Source: Nocardia camponoti (GTDB lineage: Bacteria; Actinomycetota; Actinomycetes; Mycobacteriales; Mycobacteriaceae). Taken from it: a stretch of DNA of 64,000 nucleotides. How positions within the stretch are numbered: the stretch's first letter is position 1; each line of letters starts with the position of its first letter. The stretch is taken from the NCBI RefSeq assembly GCF_014646135.1, contig NZ_BMMW01000004.1, forward strand, positions 1 through 64,000, in the 5' to 3' direction. Below are positions 35,962-44,739 of the stretch, piece by piece. Under the pieces are notes generated by a model, which was given only the letters and a program-made list of their open reading frames with translations, had not been told where the DNA came from and did not search any database. Both the position numbers and the translations under genes were made by a program.

Positions 35962-36033
35962 GTTAAACCATTTCACTTCACCAAATGTCGGCCGCCGTTA
36001 ACCTTACGGCGGGCGACATTTTCCCTAGCGGGC

Positions 36034-36039
36034 TAACAT
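36034..36039 (+). promoter_or_regulatory. -10 element upstream of small lipoprotein
   Basis: TAACAT ends eight bases before the GTG at 36048, inside the small inverted repeat AGCGGG/CCCGCT (36028-36046). Leaderless initiation at or next to the GTG is likely. Confidence 0.5.
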
Positions 36040-36047
36040 CCCGCTCC

Positions 36048-36410
36048 GTGAGTAGAACTACCGCCGCCATCGCGGCCAGCGCCGCCGCGCTTTCTTTGCT
36101 TTTGGCTGGCTGCAACGATTCTTCGGCTGCCGCCCCCGCTTCCACTTCCGCCGCTCCCAGCGTGCAGGTGGACCCAACTAAGGCCGGAATGTTCGTGGTG
36201 AACTTCCGTGGCGCCTTCCCGAAGCTCGCCGAGGGCCGTGACGACAAAGCCATCGCTGGCATATTCGTGAGCACGTGCGGCGATATTAAGGCGGGCAAGT
36301 CGGATGCCGACGTGACCGAGGCCATCATCAAGAACGCGAAGAACGGTGCGGCTGCCCCGTCGAAGGACGAGGCGGCGACGATTCATCAGCTCTCGAAGTT
36401 GATGTGCTGA
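36048..36410 (+). CDS. small lipoprotein, DUF732-like
   Basis: A 120-residue exported lipoprotein. The signal sequence ends in LSLLLAGC, followed by an Ala/Ser/Pro linker and a helical domain with two cysteines (FVSTCGDIKAG and the C-terminal KLMC), reminiscent of actinobacterial DUF732 proteins. The function is unknown. The GTG at 36048 puts the signal peptide at the N-terminus; the upstream ATG at 35985 would add 21 unlikely residues. It is followed by a strong hairpin. Confidence 0.7.
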   Translation: MSRTTAAIAASAAALSLLLAGCNDSSAAAPASTSAAPSVQVDPTKAGMFVVNFRGAFPKLAEGRDDKAIAGIFVSTCGDIKAGKSDADVTEAIIKNAKNGAAAPSKDEAATIHQLSKLMC

Positions 36411-36422
36411 GCTAAGCCCAAG

Positions 36423-36457
36423 CGAGGCGGTGGTTTCTTAGCGAAACCACCGCCTCG
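36423..36457. terminator. bidirectional terminator between lipoprotein and rnpB
   Basis: A perfect 15-bp stem CGAGGCGGTGGTTTC (36423-36437) pairs with 36443-36457 around a 5-base loop. It is followed on the plus strand by TTGCTTTT. It ends the lipoprotein transcript and, on the other strand, the RNase P RNA. Confidence 0.88.
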
Positions 36458-36466
36458 TTGCTTTTG

Positions 36467-36883
<417 letters not shown>

Positions 36884-36941
36884 GTCGATAAGGATACTCT
36901 GACCCACCGACATCGCCGCCCGGCCAGTACCGTAATGCGCC

Positions 36942-37829
36942 ATGGAACGTGTCGACGTCAGTTTTTCCTCCGGCGATCAGCTTTGCGCCGCGTGGCTGTA
37001 CCTGCCCGACGGCGCACCGCGATCGCGTCCCCTTGTGATCATGGGACACGGCCTGGGGGCTACGCGCGAAATGGGGCTCGACCGGTACGCGCGCCGGTTC
37101 GTCGCGGCGGGCTTGGCGGTGCTCGCCTTCGATTACCGCCACTTCGGCGACAGTGAGGGCACGCCTCGGCAGGTCACGCATATCGCGCGGCAGCGGGCTG
37201 ATTGGAAGGCCGCGATCAGTTACGCGCGCAGCATTCGCGGGATCGACGCTACGCGAATCGCCTTGTGGGGCACGTCGTTTGGTGGCGGCCACGTGCTGTC
37301 GGTCGCGCCAAGCGATGACTACGTCGCCGCTGTTGTCGCGCAGGTGCCGTTTACGAGCGGGTGGGCGTCGTCGCTGGTGAAGGGGCCGGTGAGCCTGACC
37401 AAGGTCGCGACGATCGCCATGACCGACGCGCTGCTCGGGCCGTTGCGACGCAAGCCGGTGCGGATCAAACTGGCGGGCCGCAAGCGCGCGGCGGCGTTGA
37501 TGAGCGCGCCCGACGTGCCAGAAGGTTACGGCCGCCTCGCCGAAGAAAGCGCGAGCTACCGGCCGAAAGTTGGTGCGCGCGTCGCGTTGTCGACCCTGTT
37601 CGACGCACCTGGTCGCCGGGCCAAGAGTTTGAAAATGCCGGTGTTCTACGCGATCGCGGCCAACGATTCGATCACCCCGCCCGCCGCGACGCGCAAGGCC
37701 GCTGAACGGACCAAGCACGCGGTGGTCAAGGAATATCCGATCGGGCACTTCGACGTGTATTTCGATGATCACTTCGAACTCGCGGTGCGCGACCAGACGG
37801 AGTTTCTGGTTTCGGTGCTACGTCCGTGA
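36942..37829 (+). CDS. alpha/beta hydrolase
   Basis: A 295-residue cytoplasmic hydrolase of the DUF/Hydrolase_4 or dienelactone-hydrolase-like group. It has LVIMGHGLGATREMGLDRYA, the nucleophile elbow LWGTSFGGGHVL, and the C-terminal ANDSITPPAATR and GHFDVYFD with the catalytic Asp and His. Proteins of this type include acetylxylan-esterase-like and YqkD/FrsA-like enzymes; the substrate is unknown. It diverges from rnpB. No clear ribosome site is visible. Confidence 0.82.
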   Translation: MERVDVSFSSGDQLCAAWLYLPDGAPRSRPLVIMGHGLGATREMGLDRYARRFVAAGLAVLAFDYRHFGDSEGTPRQVTHIARQRADWKAAISYARSIRGIDATRIALWGTSFGGGHVLSVAPSDDYVAAVVAQVPFTSGWASSLVKGPVSLTKVATIAMTDALLGPLRRKPVRIKLAGRKRAAALMSAPDVPEGYGRLAEESASYRPKVGARVALSTLFDAPGRRAKSLKMPVFYAIAANDSITPPAATRKAAERTKHAVVKEYPIGHFDVYFDDHFELAVRDQTEFLVSVLRP

Positions 37830-37852
37830 AAAGCTGCGTCCGTGAAAAGCGA

Positions 37853-37883
37853 AGGGCCGCACCGTCATTCGACGTGCGGCCCT
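37853..37883. terminator. bidirectional terminator
   Basis: A 10-bp perfect stem AGGGCCGCAC/GTGCGGCCCT with an 11-base loop lies between the converging hydrolase and S1 protease genes. Confidence 0.75.
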
Positions 37884-37900
37884 CGCTCGGCTAGCTCAGG

Positions 37901-38605
37901 TTAGATCGGGGTGAAGCCCGCCCCAACGCCACCAGCGCGGTTGAGCACGTCCAGGATCACGCCGATCGGCTGGAAGTAGGCGGGCGAGTGGATCGGGTTC
38001 AGTCCGCCGTCGCAGGGCAGGTTGAACTCGACAAGGCCGTAGCCGGTGAGTCGACCCTGGTTCATGCCAACGAGCTGGTCGCCGACCACAACTGGGCCAC
38101 CGGAGTCGCCGGGCTGCGAGCAGTACTGGTTGATCGACGTGCCTTCCAGCTCGCCCCACACCAGACCGCAGTTGCGGCCGGTGGTGCGACCGTCGGCGCA
38201 CACCGTCGAGCCGGGAGCGGGCGGGGCACCGATGCCCGCGACGGTGGTGCCGCCGATCGTGCGCACCGGAATCACCTTGCTCACGTCGAGTTCGAGGACG
38301 GCGAAGTCGAAGTATTCGGCGTCGTCGGAGAAGGCGACGGTGCCGATCACGCCAGCGCGACGGTCACGTTCGGCCTTGAGCTGCGCACCCGTCGACGCGC
38401 AGTGCCCCGCGGTGATGCCGACGAGTCGGCCAGCGCGGTCGTGCCCGATCGCGGTCAGCGAGCAGGTCGAGTTGTTGTCGAACACAATGCCCGACGCCGC
38501 ACCGAGCACCACTGTGGGATCCGCTGACGCGCCGCCCGCGCCGAGGGTGGCCGTCAGTACTCCCGTGATGGCCGCCGCGAGCGCCGCCATCCGTAGAAAC
38601 CTCAT
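37901..38605 (-). CDS. secreted trypsin-like serine protease (S1 family)
   Basis: A 234-residue exported protease. A signal peptide of about 28 residues ends at GGASA. The catalytic triad is visible: His68 in TAGHC, Asp100 in YFDFAV and Ser168 in QPGDSGGP. Cysteines pair as in streptogrisin-like enzymes. No pro-region separates signal and catalytic domain, unlike alpha-lytic/streptogrisin precursors. The ATG at 38605 has GAAAGGG upstream. Its extracellular substrate is unknown. Confidence 0.88.
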   Translation of the reverse strand: MRFLRMAALAAAITGVLTATLGAGGASADPTVVLGAASGIVFDNNSTCSLTAIGHDRAGRLVGITAGHCASTGAQLKAERDRRAGVIGTVAFSDDAEYFDFAVLELDVSKVIPVRTIGGTTVAGIGAPPAPGSTVCADGRTTGRNCGLVWGELEGTSINQYCSQPGDSGGPVVVGDQLVGMNQGRLTGYGLVEFNLPCDGGLNPIHSPAYFQPIGVILDVLNRAGGVGAGFTPI

Positions 38606-38706
38606 CAAGTCCCTTTCTCCTCGGCCGCGAAAAATTCCCGCACAACCGTTGCGCGCGAACGCGAGCCGCGCCGCACCGTACCGCGCGGAGAAAGGTTTTG
38701 CGACCG

Positions 38707-40104
38707 CTATAGGTAAGAGGTGTCGTTGATGAGACGCACCGACGAACCCCCGTCGGGATAGAACTCGGCGATCGAGGTTGACGCGAGATCAAGGTGCAGG
38801 CGATACAGCAGCGAAGGTCCGACGCCGAGCGCTAGTTGCAGCATGGTTTTGATGGGCGTCACGTGACTGACAACGACGACGTTTTGGCCCGGGTATTCCG
38901 CGAGCAGCTCGCGACGCACCCCTTCGACACGCGCGCGCACCTGGTCGAAACTTTCGCCGTCGGGTGCGGGGACGGCCGGGTTGCCGAGCCATTCGGTGTG
39001 CAGCATGGGGTCACGTTTCGCGGCTTCGGCGAAGGTGAGCCCTTCCCACTGCCCGAAGTCGGTTTCGGTGAGCCCGTCGAGCACGCGCAGCGGCACGTTC
39101 AGCGCCGATGCGGCGGCTTGCGCCGTTGTGTGCGCCCGGTCGAGGGGCGACGTGACGACTGCGGCGATGTCGCCTTTGGACTTGAGGTGGCGCGCGGCAG
39201 CATCAGCCTGCTGCCGCCCGAGTTCGGTGAGCGGCGGATTCCCGCGCCCGGAGTAGCGGCGGTCGACAGAGAGCGCGGTTTGCCCGTGGCGAAGCAGGTA
39301 AAGCCGCGTTGGCTGCCCCATCGCCCCGGTCCAGCCGGGCGACTTTTCCGATTTCGATTTCCCCGGCGAGGACGAGTCGCCGGGCGCAGCTAGCCGGTCG
39401 GACACGGCGATCTTCGGGGACGCTGTGCCCGACGCTGCTAGGTCCAGGGCTGGCGTGCCGGACGGTGCTGGCCGGTCGGCGAAGTCGACGGCTGGCGTGC
39501 CCGACGCTGCGGGCGGATCAGCAAGGTCAGCGGATGGCGTGCCCGACGCTGCCGACCGATCAGCGACGTCGACGGCCGACGTCCCCGGGGCTGCGGCGCT
39601 AGTCGACTGTGCGTCGTGGCCCGCAGTCGCGTCGGTGGCTCGCGCCTCGCCTGAACGTTGACCTGTCTCGACGGTCATGCGAACGGTTTCGCCCAGGTTT
39701 CCGTCGTCCATCGCGACGTTCGCCAAGCGGTCGGCGTGGGAATTTTCCGCGCGCGGGATCCAGGTGAAGCTCACTCGGTCGAAGCCCGCGACGAGCGAAC
39801 GTGCTTGTTGCGCAAGGGGAATCATCGCCGGGTGCTTGACCTGCCAGCGACCTTCCATCTGCTCGACGACGAGCTTGGAGTCCATCCGCACCGCGACCGT
39901 GCGCGCGCCCAACTCAGCGGCGGCGGCGAGCCCAGCGATGAGTCCGCGATATTCCGCGACGTTGTTGGTAGCGACCCCGATGAACTCGGCGCGTTCAGCG
40001 AGCACCTTGGCGCGGTCGGCGGAAAAGACGACAGCGCCAAAACCAGCGGGGCCCGGGTTGCCGCGCGAACCGCCGTCAGCTTCCACGATCACCGCACTGG
40101 TCAT
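38707..40104 (-). CDS. rnhC: bifunctional RNase HI / histidine acid phosphatase
   Basis: A 465-residue fusion orthologous to Rv2228c. Residues 1-135 are RNase HI (VEADGGSRGNPGPAGFGAV, MDSKLVVEQMEGRW, the catalytic NSHADRLAN). Residues about 255-465 are a histidine phosphatase (LYLLRHGQTALS, VVVVSHVTPIK), in relatives acting on alpha-ribazole-P or similar. The linker (about 160-235) carries 14-residue tandem repeats of the ASGTPxxDxADxxA type. It starts 4 bases after the zinc-ribbon gene, so both are one operon. Confidence 0.92.
   Translation of the reverse strand: MTSAVIVEADGGSRGNPGPAGFGAVVFSADRAKVLAERAEFIGVATNNVAEYRGLIAGLAAAAELGARTVAVRMDSKLVVEQMEGRWQVKHPAMIPLAQQARSLVAGFDRVSFTWIPRAENSHADRLANVAMDDGNLGETVRMTVETGQRSGEARATDATAGHDAQSTSAAAPGTSAVDVADRSAASGTPSADLADPPAASGTPAVDFADRPAPSGTPALDLAASGTASPKIAVSDRLAAPGDSSSPGKSKSEKSPGWTGAMGQPTRLYLLRHGQTALSVDRRYSGRGNPPLTELGRQQADAAARHLKSKGDIAAVVTSPLDRAHTTAQAAASALNVPLRVLDGLTETDFGQWEGLTFAEAAKRDPMLHTEWLGNPAVPAPDGESFDQVRARVEGVRRELLAEYPGQNVVVVSHVTPIKTMLQLALGVGPSLLYRLHLDLASTSIAEFYPDGGSSVRLINDTSYL
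39405..39600 (-). repeat. 42-bp in-frame tandem repeats in rnhC linker
   Basis: GGCGTGCC recurs at 39452, 39494 and 39536, giving a period of exactly 42 bases (14 codons). About four degenerate units encode Ala/Ser/Gly/Thr/Pro-Asp-rich sequence between the RNase H and phosphatase domains. Unit number is likely variable between strains. Confidence 0.75.
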
Positions 40105-40108
40105 CGCG

Positions 40109-40846
40109 TCAGAGCCCAGATTCCTTGGTGCGCACCATGATTGCCGCGCATTCGGGGCAGCGGACGATCGCGTTAGGCGCGGCCTTGGCGATGCGCTGCA
40201 TTTCGCCACGGTCGATTTCGATGCGGCACGCGCCGCAGCGGCGGGCCTGCAACAGAGCGGCGCCAACGCCGTGCGCGCTGCGCTGCTTGTCGTAGACGGC
40301 GAGCAGTTCGTCGGGGAACAGACCGACAAGTCCGCTGCGCTGGGTGTCGCATCGCTGCTGGGCGACGTCGAGGTCGGCGAGTGCCTCGTCGCGCAGACGT
40401 TGCGCGTCGGCGAGGTCTTCGTCGGCCTTGCTCAGGCGCGCGCCCGCGTGGTCGTGATCGGCGACGGTAGCTTCGCGCTGCTCCATGATCGCGAGCAATT
40501 CGTCTTCGAGCACGCCGCGACGGCGTTCGAGGCTGCCAAGTTCGTGCTGAATCTCGGAAAGCTGCTTGGCGGCGACGGTGCCCGAGGTGAGCATGCCGCG
40601 ATCGCGGTCCTCGCGCTTGCGGACGGCGTCGACCTCGGTTTCGAGCTTGCGGATATCGCGGTCGAGGTCGTCGATCGAGATTTCCACGGCGACCGCCGCG
40701 TCCTTGTAGGCGTTGCGCTCGGTGGTGAGCCGCGCGACTTCCTGCTGTTCAGGAAGGGCGGTGCGACGGTGTGCGATGCGGGTCAGCTCGGCATCTACGC
40801 CCGCGAGCTCTAGAAGCTTCTTCTGGACCGACGGTTCGACATTCAA
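40109..40846 (-). CDS. zinc-ribbon coiled-coil protein (Rv2229c/CT398 type)
   Basis: A 245-residue protein. Residues 1-180 form a long antiparallel coiled coil (Glu/Arg/Leu heptads), followed by a C-terminal zinc ribbon with CGACRIEIDRGE and VRCPECAAI, giving the four cysteines. It matches the C4-type zinc-ribbon family found with Nif3 genes throughout bacteria; the function is not settled. The start is a TTG with AGGAG further upstream. It lies 4 bases before rnhC and downstream of nif3. Confidence 0.85.
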   Translation of the reverse strand: MNVEPSVQKKLLELAGVDAELTRIAHRRTALPEQQEVARLTTERNAYKDAAVAVEISIDDLDRDIRKLETEVDAVRKREDRDRGMLTSGTVAAKQLSEIQHELGSLERRRGVLEDELLAIMEQREATVADHDHAGARLSKADEDLADAQRLRDEALADLDVAQQRCDTQRSGLVGLFPDELLAVYDKQRSAHGVGAALLQARRCGACRIEIDRGEMQRIAKAAPNAIVRCPECAAIMVRTKESGL

Positions 40847-40903
40847 CGCGCACGAACTCCTACGACTGTGGACATGGGAAAAGGTAACTGTAGCTTGACC
40901 CGC

Positions 40904-42019
40904 TTATGCCGAGAGCGTCCACGGGTCGGTGCGCAGTGCGCTCACGCGCGTCGCGACGGTCGGCAGGCCCGTGTTAACGACCCGCGCCGCCTGCGCGCAC
41001 CACGGAAACTCGGTTGCCCAGTGGGCCGCGTCGATGAGTGCGGGGCCGTTGCGACGTAGGTGTTCGTCGACGGGATGGTGGCGCAGGTCGGCGGTGAGGT
41101 AGGCGTCGACGCCGCTGCGGATGGCTTGATCGAGGTAGGAATCACCGGACCCGCCGCAGACCGCGACGGTTTTGATGAGCTTGTCCGGGTCGCCTGCCGC
41201 GCGCACGCCCCAGACCGTGCGAGGCAGGCCGACGCCGACGCGCGCGGTGAAGTCGCGCAGGGTTTCGGGTTCAGGGAGTTCGCCGATGCGGCCGATGCCG
41301 AGCGTCGACGGGAGCGGGGCGCGTTCGGTGACGAAGTAGGCCGGTTCCTCGTAGGGATGCGCGGCCCTTAGGGCGGCGAGGACGGCGGGTCGGCTGGTTG
41401 GTGGCGCGACCACCTCGACCGCGTCTTCAGCGACCTGCTCCACTTCGCCGATGGCACCGATCGCCGGATTCGCGCCGGGAAGCGGGCGGAATTGGCCGGT
41501 GCCAGCGGTGTACCAGGCGGCTTCGCGGTAGTCGCCGATCGCGCCAGCGCCCGCGGCGAAGAGGGCGGACAGGACGGCGGCCGTGTGCGTTTGTGGGACT
41601 TGAATCACCCATTTATCAACGGAGGCAGCCGGTTTCGGGTCGAGCGGGCTGGTGACGGTGAGGCCGACGGCTTCGGCGAGCGCGTCGCTCACGCCCGGGT
41701 CGGCGGAGTCGGCGTTGGTGTGCGCGGTGAACAGGGCGCAGTTGTTTTGGATAAGTCGGTGTAGGAGAGCACCTTTGGGCGTTGTTGTCGCGATGGTGTC
41801 GACGCCGCGCAGCAGGAGTGGGTGGTGAACGACCAAAGCCTGTGCGCCCCAGGCGATTGCCTCATCGACAACGGCGGCGGTGGCGTCGACGGCGAAGGCC
41901 ACCTTGTCGACCTCATTGGCGGGGTCGCCGCAGACGAGCCCAACCGAATCCCACTTCTCCGCGAGTTTGGGCGGGTAGGCGGCATCGAGAACCGCGATGA
42001 GGTCGGCCAAAGTGGACAC
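40904..42019 (-). CDS. Nif3-like dinuclear metal-centre protein (GTP cyclohydrolase I type 2 family)
   Basis: A 371-residue member of the NIF3/DUF34 family (Rv2230c). It has the N-terminal LAEKWDSVGLVCGD, the metal motif VVHHPLLLRG, and the C-terminal HLRRNGPALIDAAHWATE with metal ligands. A PII/CutA-like insert lies at about 130-240 (WVIQVPQTHTAAVLSALFAAG). The exact function is unknown. The GTG at 42019 has AAGGAG six bases upstream and fits the mycobacterial N-terminus; ATG 42040 lacks a ribosome site. Confidence 0.9.
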   Translation of the reverse strand: MSTLADLIAVLDAAYPPKLAEKWDSVGLVCGDPANEVDKVAFAVDATAAVVDEAIAWGAQALVVHHPLLLRGVDTIATTTPKGALLHRLIQNNCALFTAHTNADSADPGVSDALAEAVGLTVTSPLDPKPAASVDKWVIQVPQTHTAAVLSALFAAGAGAIGDYREAAWYTAGTGQFRPLPGANPAIGAIGEVEQVAEDAVEVVAPPTSRPAVLAALRAAHPYEEPAYFVTERAPLPSTLGIGRIGELPEPETLRDFTARVGVGLPRTVWGVRAAGDPDKLIKTVAVCGGSGDSYLDQAIRSGVDAYLTADLRHHPVDEHLRRNGPALIDAAHWATEFPWCAQAARVVNTGLPTVATRVSALRTDPWTLSA

Positions 42020-42065
42020 AGCGGGCTCCTTGGGGATCATTGCGCGTGAGTTGATTGGGCGGGCG

Positions 42066-43145
42066 TCACCACAGGGCCACCTTCAAGGCGTCGATGAGGT
42101 GGTCGACGGCTTCGGGGGCGCGCACCGCGACGCGCAGGTGGTCGGGGGTTAGGCCTGGGAAGGTGTCCGCTCGACGCACCGCAATTCCGTTGTCGGCGAG
42201 GCGCTTTCGCACTAAATCGCCGTTCGGTACGCGGAGCAGGAGGAACGGGCCGGTGGCGGGGGTGTGGACGTCGACGCCGAGGTTCGTGAGCCGGTCGACC
42301 ATCGCGGTCCGCTCAATGGCGATCCGCTGGGCCTGCTGTCGCGCTTCGGCGACCGCTTCGGGTGAAGCGGTCGCGATGATGGCCTCAAGTTGCAGCGTGC
42401 CGAGCGGCCAATGGGGGCGACCGTGCGCGAGTCGAGCGAGCACGTCGGGATGCCCGAGCACATACCCGCACCGCAGCCCGGCGAGCGCCCAGGTTTTGGT
42501 GAGCGAGCGGAAGACGAGGAGGTCGGGGGCGCTGAGATGCGCGAGGGATTCGGGTTCGGCGCTCCCGCCTTGCGGGTCGGGTCGAGCGTGACCGTCACCC
42601 GTCGCCGCCATGTCGAACTGCTGCGGATCGAAGGTCGCGTCAGCGAATGCCTCGTCAACGACCACCAAGCGGCCCGGGCGGCGCAGTGCTTCGATCGCGG
42701 CGGTCGGGTGTAAAACCGAGGTTGGGTTCGTTGGGTTGCCCAAGACAACCATGTCGGCCGACGCGGGCACCTCTGCCGAGTCCAGCGTGTAGGGCGGTTC
42801 GAGGACGACGCGCGTCACTTCCACGCCGCCCTCACGCAACGCCAATTCCGGTTCGGTGAAACTCGGGTGCAGGACCGCAGCCAATCTCGGCGCGAGGCGC
42901 GGAAGCATCGCGAAGCCCTCGGCCGCGCCTGCCAGCAACAAGACCTCGTCGGGGTCGCGGCCGTGGCGGGCGGCGACGGCTTCGCGGGCGGCGCGGTCGT
43001 CGGCGGCGCTCGGGTAGCGACCAAGGTCGGCGAGCCGGGCGACGAGTCGCGCGCGCAACCACTCCGGCGGCGCGCTGCCCCGCACATTCACCGCGAAATC
43101 GAGGAGTCCGGGGCGCGCGTCGACGTCGCCGTGATGGCGCAACAT
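42066..43145 (-). CDS. cobC: CobC-type PLP-dependent aminotransferase/decarboxylase
   Basis: A 359-residue fold-type I aminotransferase of the histidinol-phosphate aminotransferase/threonine-phosphate decarboxylase group, orthologous by position to Rv2231c. It shows LLLAGAAEGFAML, VLGNPTNPTSVL, VVDEAFADATF and the PLP lysine in SLTKTWALAGLRCGY. It probably makes aminopropanol phosphate for cobalamin, acting before CobD encoded at 44740. The ATG at 43145 is chosen; an in-frame GTG lies slightly upstream. It is divergent from ptpA. Confidence 0.85.
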   Translation of the reverse strand: MLRHHGDVDARPGLLDFAVNVRGSAPPEWLRARLVARLADLGRYPSAADDRAAREAVAARHGRDPDEVLLLAGAAEGFAMLPRLAPRLAAVLHPSFTEPELALREGGVEVTRVVLEPPYTLDSAEVPASADMVVLGNPTNPTSVLHPTAAIEALRRPGRLVVVDEAFADATFDPQQFDMAATGDGHARPDPQGGSAEPESLAHLSAPDLLVFRSLTKTWALAGLRCGYVLGHPDVLARLAHGRPHWPLGTLQLEAIIATASPEAVAEARQQAQRIAIERTAMVDRLTNLGVDVHTPATGPFLLLRVPNGDLVRKRLADNGIAVRRADTFPGLTPDHLRVAVRAPEAVDHLIDALKVALW

Positions 43146-43221
43146 CGCGGCGTCGACCGTGCGCGGGGAGTCCTGGAACACAACTCGACACCCTACGTGG
43201 CGGCCGGTTCGCGCTGCGGGA

Positions 43222-43227
43222 GACAAT
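43222..43227 (+). promoter_or_regulatory. -10 element, leaderless start of ptpA
   Basis: GACAAT ends seven bases before GTG 43235. It overlaps ATG 43226, which argues that the GTG, not the ATG, is the true start. Confidence 0.5.
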
Positions 43228-43234
43228 GGCGATC

Positions 43235-43720
43235 GTGGGACCACTCGAAGTGTGCTTCGTTTGCACGGGCAACATCTGTCGCTCGCCGATGGCCGCGAAC
43301 ATGTTCCAGACGCACCTGTACCGGGCGGGCCTGGCCGACCGCGTGCGCGTCACGAGCGCGGGCACCGGCTCGTGGCACGTCGGCGACCCCGCCGACGAAC
43401 ACGCGGCGGCGACCCTGCGCCGAGCTGGCGTGTTCACCGACCACACCGCGGCGACGTTCGGCCCCGAGCACGCCGACGCCGACCTGGTCGTCGCCCTCGA
43501 CACCTCCCACGACCGTGAACTCGCCCGACGCGGCGTCCCGAGCGACCGACGTCGCCTCCTGCGCAGCTTCGACCCAACCGCCGACGGCCTCGACGTCCCC
43601 GATCCCTACTACGGCGACCAGCACGATTACGACCTCGTCTACGCCCAAATCGACGCGGCCATTCCCGGCTTGCTCGACTGGGTTGTCGCCGAGCTCGCCG
43701 CGCGCGATTCCACGGTCTGA
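43235..43720 (+). CDS. ptpA: low-molecular-weight protein tyrosine phosphatase
   Basis: A 161-residue phosphatase with the CX5R(S) signature VCTGNICRSPMA (nucleophile Cys10, Arg16) and the general-acid loop in DVPDPYYGD. It corresponds to M. tuberculosis PtpA (Rv2234, 163 residues). The kinase gene ptkA that precedes it in mycobacteria is absent here. The GTG start was chosen from the -10 spacing and family length; ATG 43226 would add three residues. The TGA overlaps the SURF1 ATG. Confidence 0.92.
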   Translation: MGPLEVCFVCTGNICRSPMAANMFQTHLYRAGLADRVRVTSAGTGSWHVGDPADEHAAATLRRAGVFTDHTAATFGPEHADADLVVALDTSHDRELARRGVPSDRRRLLRSFDPTADGLDVPDPYYGDQHDYDLVYAQIDAAIPGLLDWVVAELAARDSTV

Positions 43721-44565
43721 TGCGCAAACTGCTTTTTCTCCTGCGACCGAGCTGGGTGATCCTGGCCGCGGTTGTTGTCGCCTTCGCGTACCTGTGTTTC
43801 ACCGTGCTCGCGCCGTGGCAGCTTGGTAAGAATTCGAGCACCGAGCACCGCAATCAGCTCATCGCGGATTCGGTTCGCGCCGAACCGGTTTCGGTTACGT
43901 CGCTACTCGACACCACCACGCACGACCCGACGGAATGGCGACGGGTTTCCGCGTCAGGCAGTTACGTTCCGGACTCGACGGTGTTGGTGCGGTTGCGCAA
44001 CCTCGACGGTGACCCCGCCTACGCGGTGTTGTCGGCGTTCCGCCTGGACGACGGTCGCACGGTGCTGCTTGACCGTGGGCTTGTCGCCGCGGTCAACGGC
44101 ACCCGCCCACCGGTTGTCGCGCCCGCACCTGCAGGTCAGCAGCGTATTGAGGGCCGGGTGCGCGCTTCGGAAGGGGTGGTTCCCGACAAGCTGCCGACCA
44201 CGCAGGACGGTTACCGGCAGGTCTACACCGTCGACCTCGCGCAGGAAGCGGAAGTCCTCGCGACCCCACTCACCGCGCTGCCGACGGGTACGGACAAGGG
44301 TGGTTACCTGCAACTTGCCGAGGGTCAGCCGGGCGCGTTTTCGCCGACGCCACTCCCCCAGCTCGACGCTGGGCCGTACCTGTCGTACGGGTTGCAGTGG
44401 GTGGCGTTTGGCGTGATGGCCCCACTTGGCTTGGGCTACTTCGTTTTTGCTGAGGTGCGGGCGCGTCGGCGTGAGCGCGCGGAGACCGAGAATGTCGCTA
44501 CCGCCGAGCCCGCGCCGCAGACCAATGAGGCGCGCTTGGCCGACCGCTACGGCGGGAATCGGTAG
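43720..44565 (+). CDS. SURF1-family cytochrome oxidase biogenesis protein
   Basis: A 281-residue membrane protein with a transmembrane helix near residues 12-32 (PSWVILAAVVVAFAYLCF) and another near 220-245, enclosing a periplasmic SURF1 domain with LVRLRNLDGDPAYAVLSAFRL and VLLDRGLVA. SURF1 helps insert heme a into cytochrome c oxidase. It is translationally coupled to ptpA by an ATGA overlap, as Rv2235 is in M. tuberculosis. A charged cytoplasmic tail follows the second helix. Confidence 0.9.
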   Translation: MRKLLFLLRPSWVILAAVVVAFAYLCFTVLAPWQLGKNSSTEHRNQLIADSVRAEPVSVTSLLDTTTHDPTEWRRVSASGSYVPDSTVLVRLRNLDGDPAYAVLSAFRLDDGRTVLLDRGLVAAVNGTRPPVVAPAPAGQQRIEGRVRASEGVVPDKLPTTQDGYRQVYTVDLAQEAEVLATPLTALPTGTDKGGYLQLAEGQPGAFSPTPLPQLDAGPYLSYGLQWVAFGVMAPLGLGYFVFAEVRARRRERAETENVATAEPAPQTNEARLADRYGGNR

Positions 44566-44739
44566 TCACGCGCCCCGACCGACTTTGGCTATCTCGGCCA
44601 TGTGGCATAAACGTGCGCGTTCGCGCCTTTACGGCCTGAAATCGGGGGTTTGCGCGCGAATGTGCACGAAAATGCCACTCGGATGGCAACCGAGGGGTTG
44701 CGACATCGCGAGGGTCGCCTAGACGGCGCTGATGGCGCG

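Larger units (their letters stand above)
35655..36047. other. non-coding gap with one candidate micro-gene
   Basis: Apart from the 30-codon candidate at 35869-35961, I see no gene here. The region must contain the promoter of the leftward secreted protein and that of the rightward lipoprotein. Confidence 0.5.
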
